NCBI RefSeq assembly: GCF_022458985.1
Contig: NC_061789.1
Coordinates: 18,208,357 to 18,272,356 of the forward strand
Length of the DNA stretch: 64,000 nt
Direction: 5' to 3'
Origin: Mugil cephalus
Taxonomy: Eukaryota > Chordata > Actinopteri > Mugiliformes > Mugilidae
Below, one piece after another: positions 35,996 through 49,200 of this stretch; the stretch's first letter is position 1; each line of letters starts with the position of its first letter. The notes under the pieces were generated by a model. The model was not told where the DNA came from, searched no databases, and worked only from the letters and a program-made list of their open reading frames with translations. Both the position numbers and the translations under genes were made by a program.

Positions 35996-38900
35996 AACAG
36001 GATTAATGCATTGGAATGCTAACAACTGATAATTTGCACTACACATAAAGTGTTCCTTGCCGACATGAAACAAAATAATAACTCATTAATGCTACTTTCA
36101 TCCCAGTGGTGGTGCTATATGAAAACGGATTATCATAACTGAATTGTGGACATGAACGTGAACGTGAGTTCATAGCGATGCACTGAGGAGTTGTCGAGAC
36201 ATTTTTATCCTTGACCAAAGTGGTCAACAAGCTCCGACTCACCTGTACCGGCAGCAGCGCTGAAATTAAGGTCACCGCCACCCACTGTCATACACTGACC
36301 TCTTGGCTCTCAACCATTAATCTGTTATTTATAGTAACCTGACTGTCGGAGTGTGGGGGCTCGCTGTCAAGCATTCTAATGATTTCAGACTGAACTCTGT
36401 TTCAACTCCGTCCCTGAGAAATGTTGTTTGATAAACCTTGGCCCATCCTGCAGCCAGGATCTTCACTCAGCCCGCTTTGCTCCTCAAGGCAAATACAGTG
36501 GAGCAGTAGAGTCCATGGAGCAGACGGATTAAAGTGAATGATGCCTGATGAATGCTGCGCGCTGACACCGTGACTTATTGCCCAGATATTAAAGTGTAAT
36601 GGCGTGGGAGATCCTTCTCTCCTGTCATTCATATCCCAGCTATGGCCAGATTGAAAATCTAAAATATGAACGATGTCCTGTGGATTCTTCGCTAGAATCA
36701 GGGTCAGGGTCAGTGTCTGCCGACACACATGTGTGTTTTTGTGCTTGGGCGTCGTGCAACCTTAAGGATTTGTCTGCGAGCAAGATGCTTAACTTCATAC
36801 AGCTCGTAGCGTAGGTGAATTATCCTCTCAGAGCAAAATCAGCGTTTAAGCCTTAATTCTTAGTTATAAGAAACGGTTTGATATGAATATTTTCAGTTTG
36901 TTTCACTTCACTTCACATGTAAGTGAGGGGATTAATTCATGAGAATTAACGGAATCTGGTACGAAACTCAAATCAAATTTTAAAGATTGAGGAAGAGACA
37001 CCACAGGTGGGGGAGAAAGTTAACTGAATTATTCATGACTACGAGGAGAGTCAGTTGCAGATTAGCAAGAATCATGTCACCAACTTAACCTGCATAAATA
37101 CTTAATTAGAATATTGCGATCTGCTCCGTGCATGGTGTCTGTACCTGTGTGTGAATGCACGCACATTCAAGCCGGCAAGAGCCTCCCTCCTCCTCCCCCA
37201 CCACACTAACTCAGCCAAAATCATCTTCACAGGGTTCAGTCACTGTGATGGCAAGGATGTCTCTACTTATCTGCCGTAAACAAAGCCAACTGTGGATGGC
37301 AGTGGCATTTGGCCTCCGTGTGCTCTCCTTCCTGGCAGCGTGCGTGCGTGCGCTGAGCTGCTGCAGCCGGAGCGACAGAGGATGTGGAAGTTGACGGTCG
37401 CTCCTCTAACATGTCTGACTTAAACTGCCTGGTGCCGCAGGGCCGAAGCCACGTTTCATTATGCAATGCTAATTAATTTCCGGAGGAAGTCATGCGCGTT
37501 TCTAACTGATTGACTTGTTGTCGCACCCTAAATAGATGTTCACAAACTCAGGATGCTCAAAGTGGCAATTTCGCACCGGCTACAGTCAAGTTGTACCATC
37601 AGCTTGTTTAAAGGTGTTAAGGAAGGGGCGGCTTTAATGGGACAGCTGTTAATCAGTCACTCATTAAGTGCTCTTGTATTGTTTTACATCCCCAGGGATG
37701 TGTTTGTGACTTGTGTCCTATTAATACCACGCTTAAATTCTCTTTGTCATCTGTACGGCGAGCGTCGACCGAGTCAGCACTGACAAAGCGAGAGGCGGCT
37801 GAGCACAGTTGGCAGGTCTCGGGTCCGCTTTGGCCCGAGACAATGGGTTTCACGGTGAATCCGAGCTTCTGCACAGGAGCAGCCTAATGCTCTTATGTCC
37901 GCCTTCATCTCTTTCCCTCTGTCTCGCTTTACCTCGCCTCACCCATTTGTCTTTTCGCCGAACGACCCCAGTGTGCCTCCCATCTGGCGGAGCTGTTGTA
38001 CGTGGCCAGTCATAAATCACCTCTCTGATCAACTCCAGCACCCCTGAGAAATCCGTGTCGTCAATAAGTGACGAAATGGCGCTCCTTTGCCCGTGTGTCG
38101 TAAATGACCCTTGTGTTGGAGACAGTGAATCTTTCTGCTCCGCGGAGGGTTGCTCCTGCCATCCACTCCTTGTTAGTGGATTGTTTTTCGCATCAGCGCT
38201 GCGTCACCCGCTGAGGACACACGAGAGCCCATGTGGATAAGAGCAAGACGGCATCTCGGCTTTAAAAAGCCTTGGCTAATTGAAATTAAACAGCATAATT
38301 TCAGCCTCATTAGAAAACCACCGTTTATTCGAGAAAAACCCAAAGCTGCACAGTCCGAGGCCAAAAAAATAAAAAGTTCAGACCAAACAGACATTAATTA
38401 CTGCTGCTTTTATGCTCTGCGCTTAGCTGAAGGCTTTCTAAAATCTTTTTAGAGTCTCCCTTGGTTTGGAGCTCCAAAATAAAAGGGAGTAGTAAAAATA
38501 ATGTGCCTCGTGTGGAGCGATAGCAAGGAGATAGAAAGCTGCCTTTACTACGCTTTAACTGTTGCTCCACATGAGACCATAACACTTTAACCGCTCTTAT
38601 TACGTGTAAGGTGTTATTTGGCCTTCTATGACAAGTGAAGTGTTTTCATGAGGGGAACATTTGGAAAGTTTCACCAAATGTTCCAAATTAGGAATTTTTC
38701 CAAATCTCAAACCCTTCATTTGCTGCTGGATGGCAGCTGCTGCTTTCGCGTTTGTGTTTGCTTCCAAATGGCTGCCATGGACACTCATACCAGAGCTATA
38801 TGTGCATAAACACCGGAGCCAAGTTCAACCTTCCAGGAAGATAAAGGACAATGTAGAAGTGCCACTTAAGGTATGTGTATACAGTTTCAGGGGGCATCTG

Positions 38901-40380
38901 GATTTGAAACAGGAAGCGGTTAAGCTGCTGTTTTATGCTCTTCTCTGCGCCACTTTCCAGTCTTGTAATTGTATCCAGTCATTGTAATCTCATGGTAAAC
39001 TGTAAAATAGTAATCTACATATAATAAAATACCAGTATATGCCCATGTGGCATACAAGATAATAGCATTTAAATATTTGCTGTTTGGGGCCTTTATATTA
39101 AAGCTGAAACGACAGACTGATTAATTAATGGAGCATTTATTGATGAATTCATTTATTTTCAAGTGCATGCTCTCTGTCTTATAATTTATGTGATTTATTA
39201 TTTCAGACTACTTAGGGTTGATCCAAATGACACATTATGAATCCATAATGACTATAATAACAGCCTCAGATAACATGTAGAAATCAGGGTCAAATGTGGA
39301 TGCTAATATAAAAATAGCCCCTTTCACTAGCGGGCATGGTTGGGTTGCACAGGCGGTCATCGGCCCACAGGCTCGTATTGTATACACTGTAAATGACCTC
39401 CAACTCTTGGTGGAATACACCATTATCCACATCCATATTCAGCGAATGAGATGTGCAAAGAGAAGGAGCCGGCCCCGTACGGTCCTTGATGGATGATGAT
39501 GAGGAGGAGGAAGCGGAGGTTTTGGAGAGGGGGGATGGGGACAGTGAGCAGAGCAGAAAGAGGGAGGTTAGTGGAAGGGTGAGGCTGAGCAGGGATTTGT
39601 GGGGGCGGGTAGCGATGGCCCACGGGGGAGTAAGATGGGGGGATGGTGAGGAACGGGGGGACACTATGAGCCGAGTCCCCCCCCCTCACCCCGTTTGCTT
39701 CTGATAATACCTCTGTACTGTGCCAGGCTGGGAACGGGAGGTTTGCGTGAAAGCCTCGTCTCTGCTCGGCGCTCCGTGCCACGGGCTGAAACAGGGCGCT
39801 CCATTCATTCAACCTCTCTGGTTTTGTCTCATTAGAATGTTGGTGCCACGGATGCTAAAGCTACCTTTGTGTGCTCATGTGTACATGCATGACTGTTTGT
39901 TTCTACACTGTGATAATTGATTGCTTCGCTTGCAGGGGTTTCCTCCGTAGCGTATGTGAGCGTACGGCGTAAATCCGCATCTATAAACCAGTGAGCCTGA
40001 TGTACAACTTCAGGATATCAGTCAAGAACCAGTCAAGATTTTCCCGCTCTTAAGTCAGGAGTTGTGAAAGCTTTCTTTCTTTCCAAAACAGCTCCTAACG
40101 GGGCAATTCTTATTTTAAAAGCCCTCCAGTACTTGACCTGGAAGCAAGGGGTTTGTTTTCCCCCTTATACAAATGTTGAATTGTAACAGCAGAGTGTAAA
40201 AGAGCGCATTTGAAATACACCATCAGCACTGTCCTCAGTCATCTCTCATCACCATTCTGCTCTTTGCATGTATCAGTCTTTCAGACAGCAGAATGGCCCC
40301 TACAGTATAGACTGAGGCTGAAAGCTGCAGCTGCTGCACACTGAGCAGAGGCAAGGGACAGCACTCCCCCTGCTCCTCTG

Positions 40381-40406
40381 CACACACACACACACACACA
40401 CACACA
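40381..40406. repeat. (CA)13 microsatellite
   Basis: An uninterrupted CA dinucleotide run of 26 bases, followed shortly by a GAGA-type purine run at 40420-40438. Confidence 0.98.
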
Positions 40407-41863
40407 TAAAAACACACAGAGAGAAAGAGAGAGAGAGAGCTGCTCCTCCCTGTTTGTCTGATGTTTTGCTTTGCTTTAATAGCAAGACTGATGCCATTTA
40501 AATCTTTCGCTTCAATTCTCCCAATGCAAATCCAGCTGCATAAGTGGGTTACCAAAGTCCTTCACTGACACACCAGGCGAGAAGTGTGAATGCAGCGGGC
40601 CTGTGTCTGAGAGAGGTTTGCCAAAAATCTGATGATTTTATTTTATTTTTTTTTTTTACCTGTAAAGAAAATATATATCTTGCACAACCCACTGTCTGCT
40701 TTGTTTGGAAACAATTCTTTTTTATTACACTATTCAACTACTATGACTGTATTTCTTAACAAACTATATTCCTCACAAAATAATCACTTAATGCATCCTT
40801 AGTAATTGAATCACATGGCATTATGTGGAAAGCATCTATGAAAAGATGTTCCAAGGCAGTTTCCATGTGATGTACTCACCATAAAAATAACCCAAACACT
40901 GTCAAATTTGAGACTTGAAATTTCAGAAATTATCACTTTTCTTTCCAAGTCTGTTAAAACATCAACTTCTCCTAAAGGTGTGCCTGTTGGCTTCTTTCTA
41001 CATTTATTTATTTAGCTTTTCATGATTTCTTTATTCTTTACCGCATCCTGCTTTATTGTCCCCATGCATTGTTTACATGTTCGTTTCATATGCAGTCATT
41101 TACCTGCAGGTGAATATATGGTGAATATATATATTTTTATGTTGTGGCAATGCTACTTTTTGGCATGGAAAGTGTCTACTTATGCTTGATTAAGACACTT
41201 CCTAAGATGACTAACATAATCTTTCACACACCATATGCAGATAGACATACTTGTCCTTCTGGTCTTTAATCATCACATTTTGAAGCCATATGAAGCCATA
41301 AAAATATGCACTAACACGCTCTCAAATCACACCCGCACTCACGTATAGGCAAAAGTCTAAGGCTGAGCCTAATTTGAATTCCAACACCCTATTTCACAGC
41401 ATAAACAAATAGATGAGTAATTTGGAAACCTTGCTTTCCTTCATCCGTCTTCCCTCTGCCAAGCTGTTCAGCTCCCTCTGCATTAAAGATACGATGCACT
41501 AATGAAGTCATCCTTAATCTGGTACAATAGGTGCTATATGGCCCCTCTGATGAAGGCTCATCAAGGTGAAAGTACTATATGATTTGTTGGATATTATTAC
41601 CATGGTAATAGGATCTTTGAAGACATAAAGGACTGAGAGGGAGCGGCACACGCTGTGCAACCAGGTGTGTGATATTTAGCAGCAGCAGTCGCCTCAAGAG
41701 CAGATCTGTCAGACAAGTGAACCCACACTGTAATGAACAAATGGCCACTCCCCTAGAGAAAGTGAATTATATGAATAAGAATAGCACACATGTACAGTAG
41801 TTTGCGGGAGCATGCGCAGTTTCTCTGCCCTCCAAACCTGTCGCCTAGGGCAAAGGTGCTCGG

Positions 41864-41887
41864 CACACACACACACACACACACACA
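41864..41887. repeat. (CA)12 microsatellite
   Basis: An uninterrupted CA dinucleotide run of 24 bases. A shorter ACAC run follows at about 41980-41996. Confidence 0.97.
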
Positions 41888-43518
41888 ACCGTGCCGAGTA
41901 TGGTCCATCCACGCCCGAAGACATAACAAGAAACATCTAATTCTGACTCACTCTCCGTCTGACTCATGCACGCATAAATACACACACACACACACAACTA
42001 CAGAGCAACCGTTTCCCCGGCGGCAATTTTGACATTTATTTACTTACACAGCATCTCTAGTTTATCATATATTATACACTTTTGCTAAGTCAATACATTA
42101 CAAACACTTATTCTCCTTCACCACGCAGGGATTTATTTTTGCCTTGCCTCACTCGGCTCATTCCACCCTCCTCCATCTCCTCCGACCTTCTCTAATGAGG
42201 CTCTTGAGTTTGCAGGTGAGCCTGAGGAGAAGTGCGCCTCCACGTGTGTGTGCGTCTTGCATCACGATGTACGATAACATGCTTGCAGAAAGGCCGCGAG
42301 AAAGATGAGTGCCTGTTCACCTCAGGTTGGCTCCATGCTAATTACAGATGAGGATCTTATCTAAGGCTGATGAGTTAAACGAGACCTCTTTGAGCATGTG
42401 ACGAAGTCTGCACTTCCGACCCGTAATCTATCAACATATTCAGTTATACCGTATGAGTCAAACTTAAAAGCAAGGCTGTTTTTAAGTTACACACACACAA
42501 CATACACTTTTGATGTTTTGGTTTGTTAATGTATTTTAAAGTATGAATGCAAAATTAAGTATCCTAGATAATAAGTCTCAACTGCAATGGTTTAAAGTGG
42601 GACTTCTTTATCTGTAGCCCCACGTTCCACCAAATGACAGCCACAATATAAGATGAAAATGAGTTTATTGCAAGGTGGTGCTGTTGTGAATAGGTTTCGT
42701 AAAGCCTCTGGGAAATAATTTAAACCCGAATGAAGTTACATGTACAGGCTGTTGCTAAGATCAAAAGAACGCCCAACAACAGGCTGAACATCTATAGAGC
42801 GTGTTTATTAGAGGTCCTGCATCCTAAAGCCTCTCCGCTCAGCTGTAAGCTTCCCCCATTGTTTGCACCCTTGGTGGGTTTTTACATGCGGCACAGCTAG
42901 GTCGCATAAACACACCGCTGACATACGGAAATGCGCTGCCTCTTTGCTTTACCCCCTCGTATTTTTGTGCACGCTCTATCCGTCACTTCGGCTCAGTTTG
43001 ACAATGAACGCTACCCATGGAGGCAACCAGACAGCCTGAGTCAAGGAGGCAACTTCGCTCTCATTTGCAAATATTTAACAGCCCAAATGTGTTCGCTCAC
43101 GAGCCCCTGAATGCATTAAGCCCATGTTTATGTATGATAATGAGGAAGCGCTTGTAGCCTCCAATCACCCTCTATTAATGAACCTGCTCCGTGACACAGA
43201 ACAAAAATCAAAAAATAAAATTCAGCTTTTCTTGCTGTTAGGCTGAAATAAGGATTTAAACATTTCCATATATGTCCTGGAGATACACAGACAATGAACT
43301 CACATGAATACTGCAACGTTTGCCCAAGAAGCGAGTCCTAATATTTATGAATACAATGTATTTTGTGCAGTAATTTCATTATGTATTTAGGAGTGCAGAA
43401 ATCAAAAATAAGAATCAGTGAACAGATAATAGCGTATAATCTGAACAATGTGGTTGCTTTATATGTTGTGTGCAACACTGTTTAAAGTGGGTATTCATTT
43501 ATCCTTTCTTCAGCCCTG

Positions 43519-43545
43519 ATATCCATCCATTTATCCATCCATCCC
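43519..43545. repeat. Imperfect ATCC tandem repeat
   Basis: ATCC units with one TT interruption lie about 60 bases upstream of the tRNA-Cys gene at 43603. Confidence 0.75.
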
Positions 43546-43602
43546 AAGCAAACGCAGTATTCGCTCGTGCACCTATCGCTCCATCCACCCTAGTGGGTGT
43601 GT

Positions 43603-43674
43603 GGGGGTGTAGCTCAGTGGTAGAGCATTTGACTGCAGATCAAGAGGTCCCTAGTTCAATTCTGGGTGCCCCCT
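43603..43674 (+). tRNA. tRNA-Cys (GCA)
   Basis: The 72-nt sequence folds as a standard cloverleaf. The acceptor stem is GGGGGTG with TGCCCCC (two G-U wobbles), the D-arm contains GCTCAGTGGTAGAGC, the anticodon arm TTTGACTGCAGATCAA carries GCA at 43635-43637, and the T-arm CCTAG-TTCAATT-CTGGG has five pairs including one wobble. A-box and B-box (AGTTCAATTC) promoter elements are intact, and a TTTT terminator for RNA polymerase III starts at 43682. A few differences from the copy at 46192-46263 (T-stem, position 7) are tolerable, so it is probably functional. Confidence 0.9.
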
Positions 43675-43679
43675 GTGGA

Positions 43680-46185
43680 TCTTTTGTAAGTACGCTCCCA
43701 TAACTGTGCATTGGTGCACTCTCACGCTGATTTTCTATGATGCGCTGTAGAGGGCCCCAAATTTCCTGAATGAAATGAAACAAACAGGCCGACTCCTGCC
43801 TTGAACTGAGATCCGCTGGAACCTAACGCAACACGTTGTGTAACATCCCAGCCACAGGTGTCAGGCTGTGTACTAGTGACTTCTGAGGGTGTGCAGGTTT
43901 CCGCTCCATCCAGACACCACACATTACACTGCAGGTAGCTGAGCAAATAAATCCCCCCTGTCCTGCTGCGGCGGTTTCAGCTACCATAGATGTTTATGAT
44001 GAAAGTATTTACATGAGCACTCGGCAGAATTAATCAGAGGCACGCTGCGTGCACCACTTTTAACTCTGAAGTTGTTCTGCACTGAGGCAACCGATTTCGC
44101 AGATGCAATTAATTCAACACTTTAATGTGCCTGGCTTATTAAAGGGCAGGCCTTTTCACACAGAATCAACACTGAGTCATAAATGGTCCCGCTGAGTGAG
44201 CTGCACACAAGGCAAGTGTAGATTTATGAGAGAATATTACAAAGGAACACTACACGCTTTTTAAACCAGTTGCCTGATACACTTCTAACTACTACATATA
44301 CAAGAAAAAAAAGGAAAAGGGAGGCAGCAGTGGTAGCTTAATTTGGACAGAAAATCTCCTTACCTGATGTCTGGCGGGTTGAGCTGAATTGTGTCCAAAC
44401 ATTCATTCCAGTAGAAGCTGCTCAGCCAACCCAAACAACAATAAAGTTTCTTGCTCCCTGGTTTCTGTCTCCATCGCTGGCACCGGGCCCATATGATATC
44501 TTTTTCTGGCACCAAAACAGTCATCTATCTTAATTCAGTATTCATTGGAGTCACTGAGAACACACCGAGTCGTTCGTGGATATGTGAAAGTTGCTTAGGT
44601 GTTACATTTTCACAATGCATCATAAACCGACAGGAGAACCCCCATCTACATATTTAGTGTTTATAGTACGTTTATAGTTAGCATGACGCTACGATGCCAG
44701 GTGTGTTGCCACTACACCACGCACACAGTTTACAACAACAGCTTCTACTCCAGCCTGTTCATAAAGTGTGCAGACAATTCAATGCTAAACATTAGACGAC
44801 ATTAGAAAGGGCAGAAGATTCAGCTTTCAGTACAAACCCCTGTAAAATGTAGTTTTAATCATGTTATTTGATGAATTTGAAGTTGGAGCAGGATGTTTAG
44901 GAGGTAATTGTGCTAGCAAGGAAACATGTTGGAAAAAAAAACTGTCTCTGGAAGTTTTCAGGAAGTTACTGTTCATATCTAACTTTCTTATTGTGATCTG
45001 GGAAATTCCAAGCGCACGAGGATCAGTGGGAAACATTGCATTCTCGTCTTTAAACATCCTCTTTTTCCCATGAAGTTTTACCGTTCCATGAAGCCTCCAA
45101 TTTAATGATGACACGGCTGTCTCCGGCTTAGCGCACATTAAAATCCACCCGTCGCTCTGCGACTCTGAAACATGTAAATTTACGCAATGGCCTGACAAAT
45201 TTGTCACTCAAGCCTCTGCTCGGTGTGCTTTCATGTTTATGAGGACTGTGCACTGTGAACTGAACCAAATTAACTTGGTTTATGCAGACAGATTGAAGGA
45301 TTATGAGAGTTAAGCAGCCCCAATCTCCCCAATCCATCTATATTCTGTCTGTGTTGTGACATGCTCATATATACAATGTATTCTGTGGGCTGCTTAGATC
45401 CACTCAGTATTTAAAATGGAGGGAGCTAAGTTTCTTCAGATACCAGACAGTGTAAATATGCAGCGTAAAGATGCAAACATCTGCATGTGTGACACAGATT
45501 TTTATGCACGTCATGTCGCTTTAATATAGTTTTATGTATTTGTAGTGAATGCATAATGAGTGGAACAAATGGAGGTCCAAAATGTATGCACTGTGAGCTG
45601 ATAAGGTGTTTGAAGAAAAGGCAATTCTCCATGGAACATTATGACAAGGACAGATAAGTAGATTCACAACTCATATGGCCCACTCATGACAAGTGCTAGG
45701 TACTACGTACTCACTTTTCCATATTACTGAGATTGTGTTTGGTGTAAGAGATCATAGCATTAGCAGTGACTGCACAAAAAAAACTTCAGTTGCTTTATTC
45801 TAATATGCAAAGAAAGCAAGCTGTCACCATCACCCACAATATATGTCGGCCTTTCGAGCTTCTCCACTTCCTCTGAACGTTGCAATAGCACTCTCGACTG
45901 TATTTTGCAAGCATAATCTCTGGTTTGAGTTTGCTTCATTTTGCCACTTTCTCAGCGTGACCACACCATGCGTAACGAAATCCTGCGAAGAGTAAGTGTA
46001 GATTCAAGAGACAGCGAATGGCCTTTAAAAGTTCAGTCCAGTATGAGGTGAAAGTGCTTTCAGTACACATTTTTCAAAACTCTGCATGAACAACAGGTGG
46101 ATTTGATGGATTCAGGGAGGAAACTGTATTTCTATGTGGTGGACAACAAGTCAAAATGCTGCTGTGTTGAAAATTGAAAATGGAA
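43680..46185. other. Spacer between the two tRNA-Cys genes
   Basis: About 2.5 kb of AT-rich non-coding DNA. The 126-codon minus-strand frame at 44827-45207 has no recognisable domain and no supporting splice or start context. No transposon ends were identified. Confidence 0.5.
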
Positions 46186-46191
46186 GAGTAG

Positions 46192-46263
46192 AGGGGGCAC
46201 CCAGATTTGAACTGGGGACCTCTTGATCTGCAGTCAAATGCTCTACCACTGAGCTATACCCCC
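46192..46263 (-). tRNA. tRNA-Cys (GCA)
   Basis: Read on the - strand, this is a 72-nt tRNA-Cys with perfect acceptor pairing at the first five positions (GGGGGTA with TGCCCCC). The D-loop matches consensus, GCA is at 46229-46231 in reverse, and the T-arm CCCAG-TTCAAAT-CTGGG is fully paired. The internal A and B boxes are intact. A TTTT run (AAAA on the + strand at 46177-46180) lies about a dozen bases downstream as terminator. It is closer to the vertebrate consensus than the copy at 43603. Confidence 0.94.
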
Positions 46264-46269
46264 CTGTCA

Positions 46270-49200
46270 TAAGTACTCACTCATCTATGCAACAGATCTA
46301 TCTATTTATCATGAGCAATACCCAGAAATTAACATACTGTAACATAGTTTCCATAATTGTGAATGTCTTCTTTCATTTAATCTTCATATGGTAACATACA
46401 GCTCACAAGGTCACTGCACGTTTGCTTCACAAACAGTTAATGACCTGGAGATCATTCGTTATCGCCCTGGCTGTCAACATCACCATCGTGTCTCGGATAA
46501 ATAGAACGCACAAAGCTATTCGCATCAAATTATTCAAGGTTATTACCAAGATGACACTTCCCCCAAAAAAATGCATTTCGCTGCTTATCAGCTTCCCTCC
46601 TGCAGACAAAAAGAAAGAGGCTAAATTGTGACAGCCGTACATTAAAGAAAACTTTAACAGAAGCCCGTGGACTTTGAGAGACATGATATGATTTTAAAGA
46701 GGATTTATGCTCTGTGATTTCTCAGCGCATGATCTGTGAAATTTGGTGATAGCAATTGGTCCGCTCAGAGGGGAGAGATAAGGAAAGCGGCGGAGATAGC
46801 GCGCAGTCCTAATTTGAGCAACCACCACTGGCGAGTGGATTTGGACAATATCAAACCAGCATCTTTCATTGTTCATAACATTGCATGATTAGGAGTCCAT
46901 GAGAGGATGAGGGAAAGGGGGGAGTGAGGAGGTGCACTGAGAGTCTGAAAGTGATGGAGGATTATGAGTGTCCACATTTCTTCAAGTGGAGCCCTGTAAT
47001 GGCCAGAGTCAGCTGATAATTTGAAAGGTTCACAACTTTTATTTCACAGTGTCCTCTTCTGACCCACTGTGTGAAGTGGATAGGCTAGGTTTTTATTTAT
47101 AGCCAGCAGTTCATTGGCTTTTTCTTCACTCCTGTCAGATACTGTTGCGCAGCACTGTTGTATAGCAGTGCATGTGTTGCTGTGTTTTTGTTAAGGCAGG
47201 CAGATACGTCAATTAATTTATCTCAGTTGATAGGGACATTTCATAATTGAGCAAGATGCATCATTTGTGTGTACAAAAAGCCATCCAAACAATAAAGCTT
47301 GAGATATTTCAGAGTGGGCAAAGTGTTGTTTAGTGTTCAACGCAGACATTATTCTAGCATACCATCTAATAAGATCATATTGGGTTATACTAGAAAAGTA
47401 CAGATCCATATGTATTACGACCATGCTGGTAACCAAAAGTAGTTATAGCATTCTGGGAGGACGGCCAAGTGAAAAAATAAAAATATGAGGGGAACAATGC
47501 ACTCTTTCCTGGAAGACAGTAAAAGCAATGCACTCGACGGAAAAATGTGACAGAAGTTTAAAAAAAAAAGAAAAGAAAGAAAAAGAAACACTGCCTGCTT
47601 TCTCAATTCCGCCCATCTCTCATGAACTCTTTTTTGGCTTGTTCAAAGAACAAACCTTTGAGCACATCCTCTGTCTTAGTGACAGTCTTTTATTCGGGTG
47701 TCCTTAAAGCTTAACCCACTTGACCAGGTTCTTCACAAATCTGTCACTCTGTCTCTCGCATGCACATCTTTTCTATTTTGAGAGAACATTGATATGGAAA
47801 TGGCCCACATGGCAGCTTTAAAGTCGGCCAGAGGTGGTCTGAAGTCTCATAAAGTCGGTGACTGGATTATAATTTACACCCAAAATCCTTGGATACGTCC
47901 CCTCCCATTTGTTCACTGTCAGACCTCCCCTCTCTTCATGGGGGCATTAAAAACCCGGCCCCTCCTCCTCATCATCGCCATCCCGCACACAAGCACCCTT
48001 ACGCCCACCCCCACCATGACCCAGTTTGGAGGGGATGAGGGGGCAAGTGAGGACCATTGTGAGTACCACAGGGAGAGAGGCAAGATGCTCTGCCTACCTC
48101 ATTCCTCTCCCTTTCAGGAAGAGCTCACACTTGGTTAAGCACACACACTGAGGCTCCTCACAAGAGAACGGCCACGGAGCTGTGTGTTTTGTTTTGAGTT
48201 TTTTGTTGTCGGGATGCCGCTGTTGATTTTGGGTCAGGGCCGTATGAGGTCAGCTCAGTTTAAGAGTATGTAAAGAGGACTAAGTGAGACAATGAGGCAG
48301 AGATGGGGGGGGTCTCAGGTCGAGAGACAAAGGACACAGTACCTGGCAACTGGCAGAGGAGAAGTAGAGTGAGTATGCTGCTTATTCACTTTATTTTGCT
48401 CCTTGGGTTCTCTGTGTGAATGATTTCTAACTTGTTTTTATCCGAGATTTTTTTTGTCTAAATGATGTGGTGTGTCGCGAAGCAAAATTGCTGACTGCTT
48501 CCCCAAAGTAAGGCAGCAACTCACTGAGGATGACTTCTTGAACTTCCTTATCTTTAAGAAAACTTACACTTCTACCGCTAACGAGGGAATTTTATTTTTT
48601 TTCCCTGCGCGAAGCTGAATAAAAGGCACAGATGCACACAGAGAGGCTGCTCCTGCCTCAGAGATTCCTTCTATAACATATGGAACCGGTTTACAGTTGT
48701 GCTTCTTCCCTTCGGACACTGTTAATGAGGGAATTTTTAGTTTCCCATGAACTCAGAGGCAGACGTGCTCCTCGAGAACCCGCCTCCCTCATCTAAACTG
48801 AAGAAGAACAGCTCATTCATCCATCTCGACTTCCCCATCTCTTAATCGCATCAGCGAAGGTCGAAGTGGTTCGACCACACGCACCACACCTCGGCAGTTT
48901 CTATTTTTACCCGACCGATGAAATTTTCGGATTTGAATTCCTTTATGTCTCCTGCCGCGCGTTTTTCCGTGCCAGAGGCCCAAATTGGGGTGCACTGTCT
49001 ACTCAACTGTTTGGAATTTATGGTTTATTTGTGTTTCATGGCTGCATGCATTGATCACTCTGCAAGTAAGTTTAATGTGCGTGTGTGTTTTTATAAATAC
49101 AATCACCATACAATGTGGTAGACATTAGCCTTTGAAATGGATGTGATGAAAAGATAACCTTGTGTGGGTTAACTTAAAGCAAAGTCACTCTTGGCACGCA

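Larger units (their letters stand above)
33766..43602. other. Gene-poor stretch, part 2 of the eftud2-gjc1 interval
   Basis: No supported protein gene. It contains a dispersed repeat at 35455-35995, CA microsatellites at 40381-40406 and 41864-41887, GGGGA/GGGGG-rich sequence at about 39525-39675 and an ATCC-type tandem run near 43519-43545. Open frames at 39290-39812 arise from this low-complexity purine tract. Confidence 0.5.

Noticed and set aside
39095-39160. Short segment resembling the ends of a common fish repeat (GCTGAAACGACAGACTGATTAA)
   Set aside because: Too short and degraded to set borders or orientation; similar weak matches occur near 28880-28940.
39290-39812. Overlapping open frames of 83-129 codons
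   Set aside because: These are by-products of a purine-rich low-complexity tract (GGGGA/GAGGA runs).
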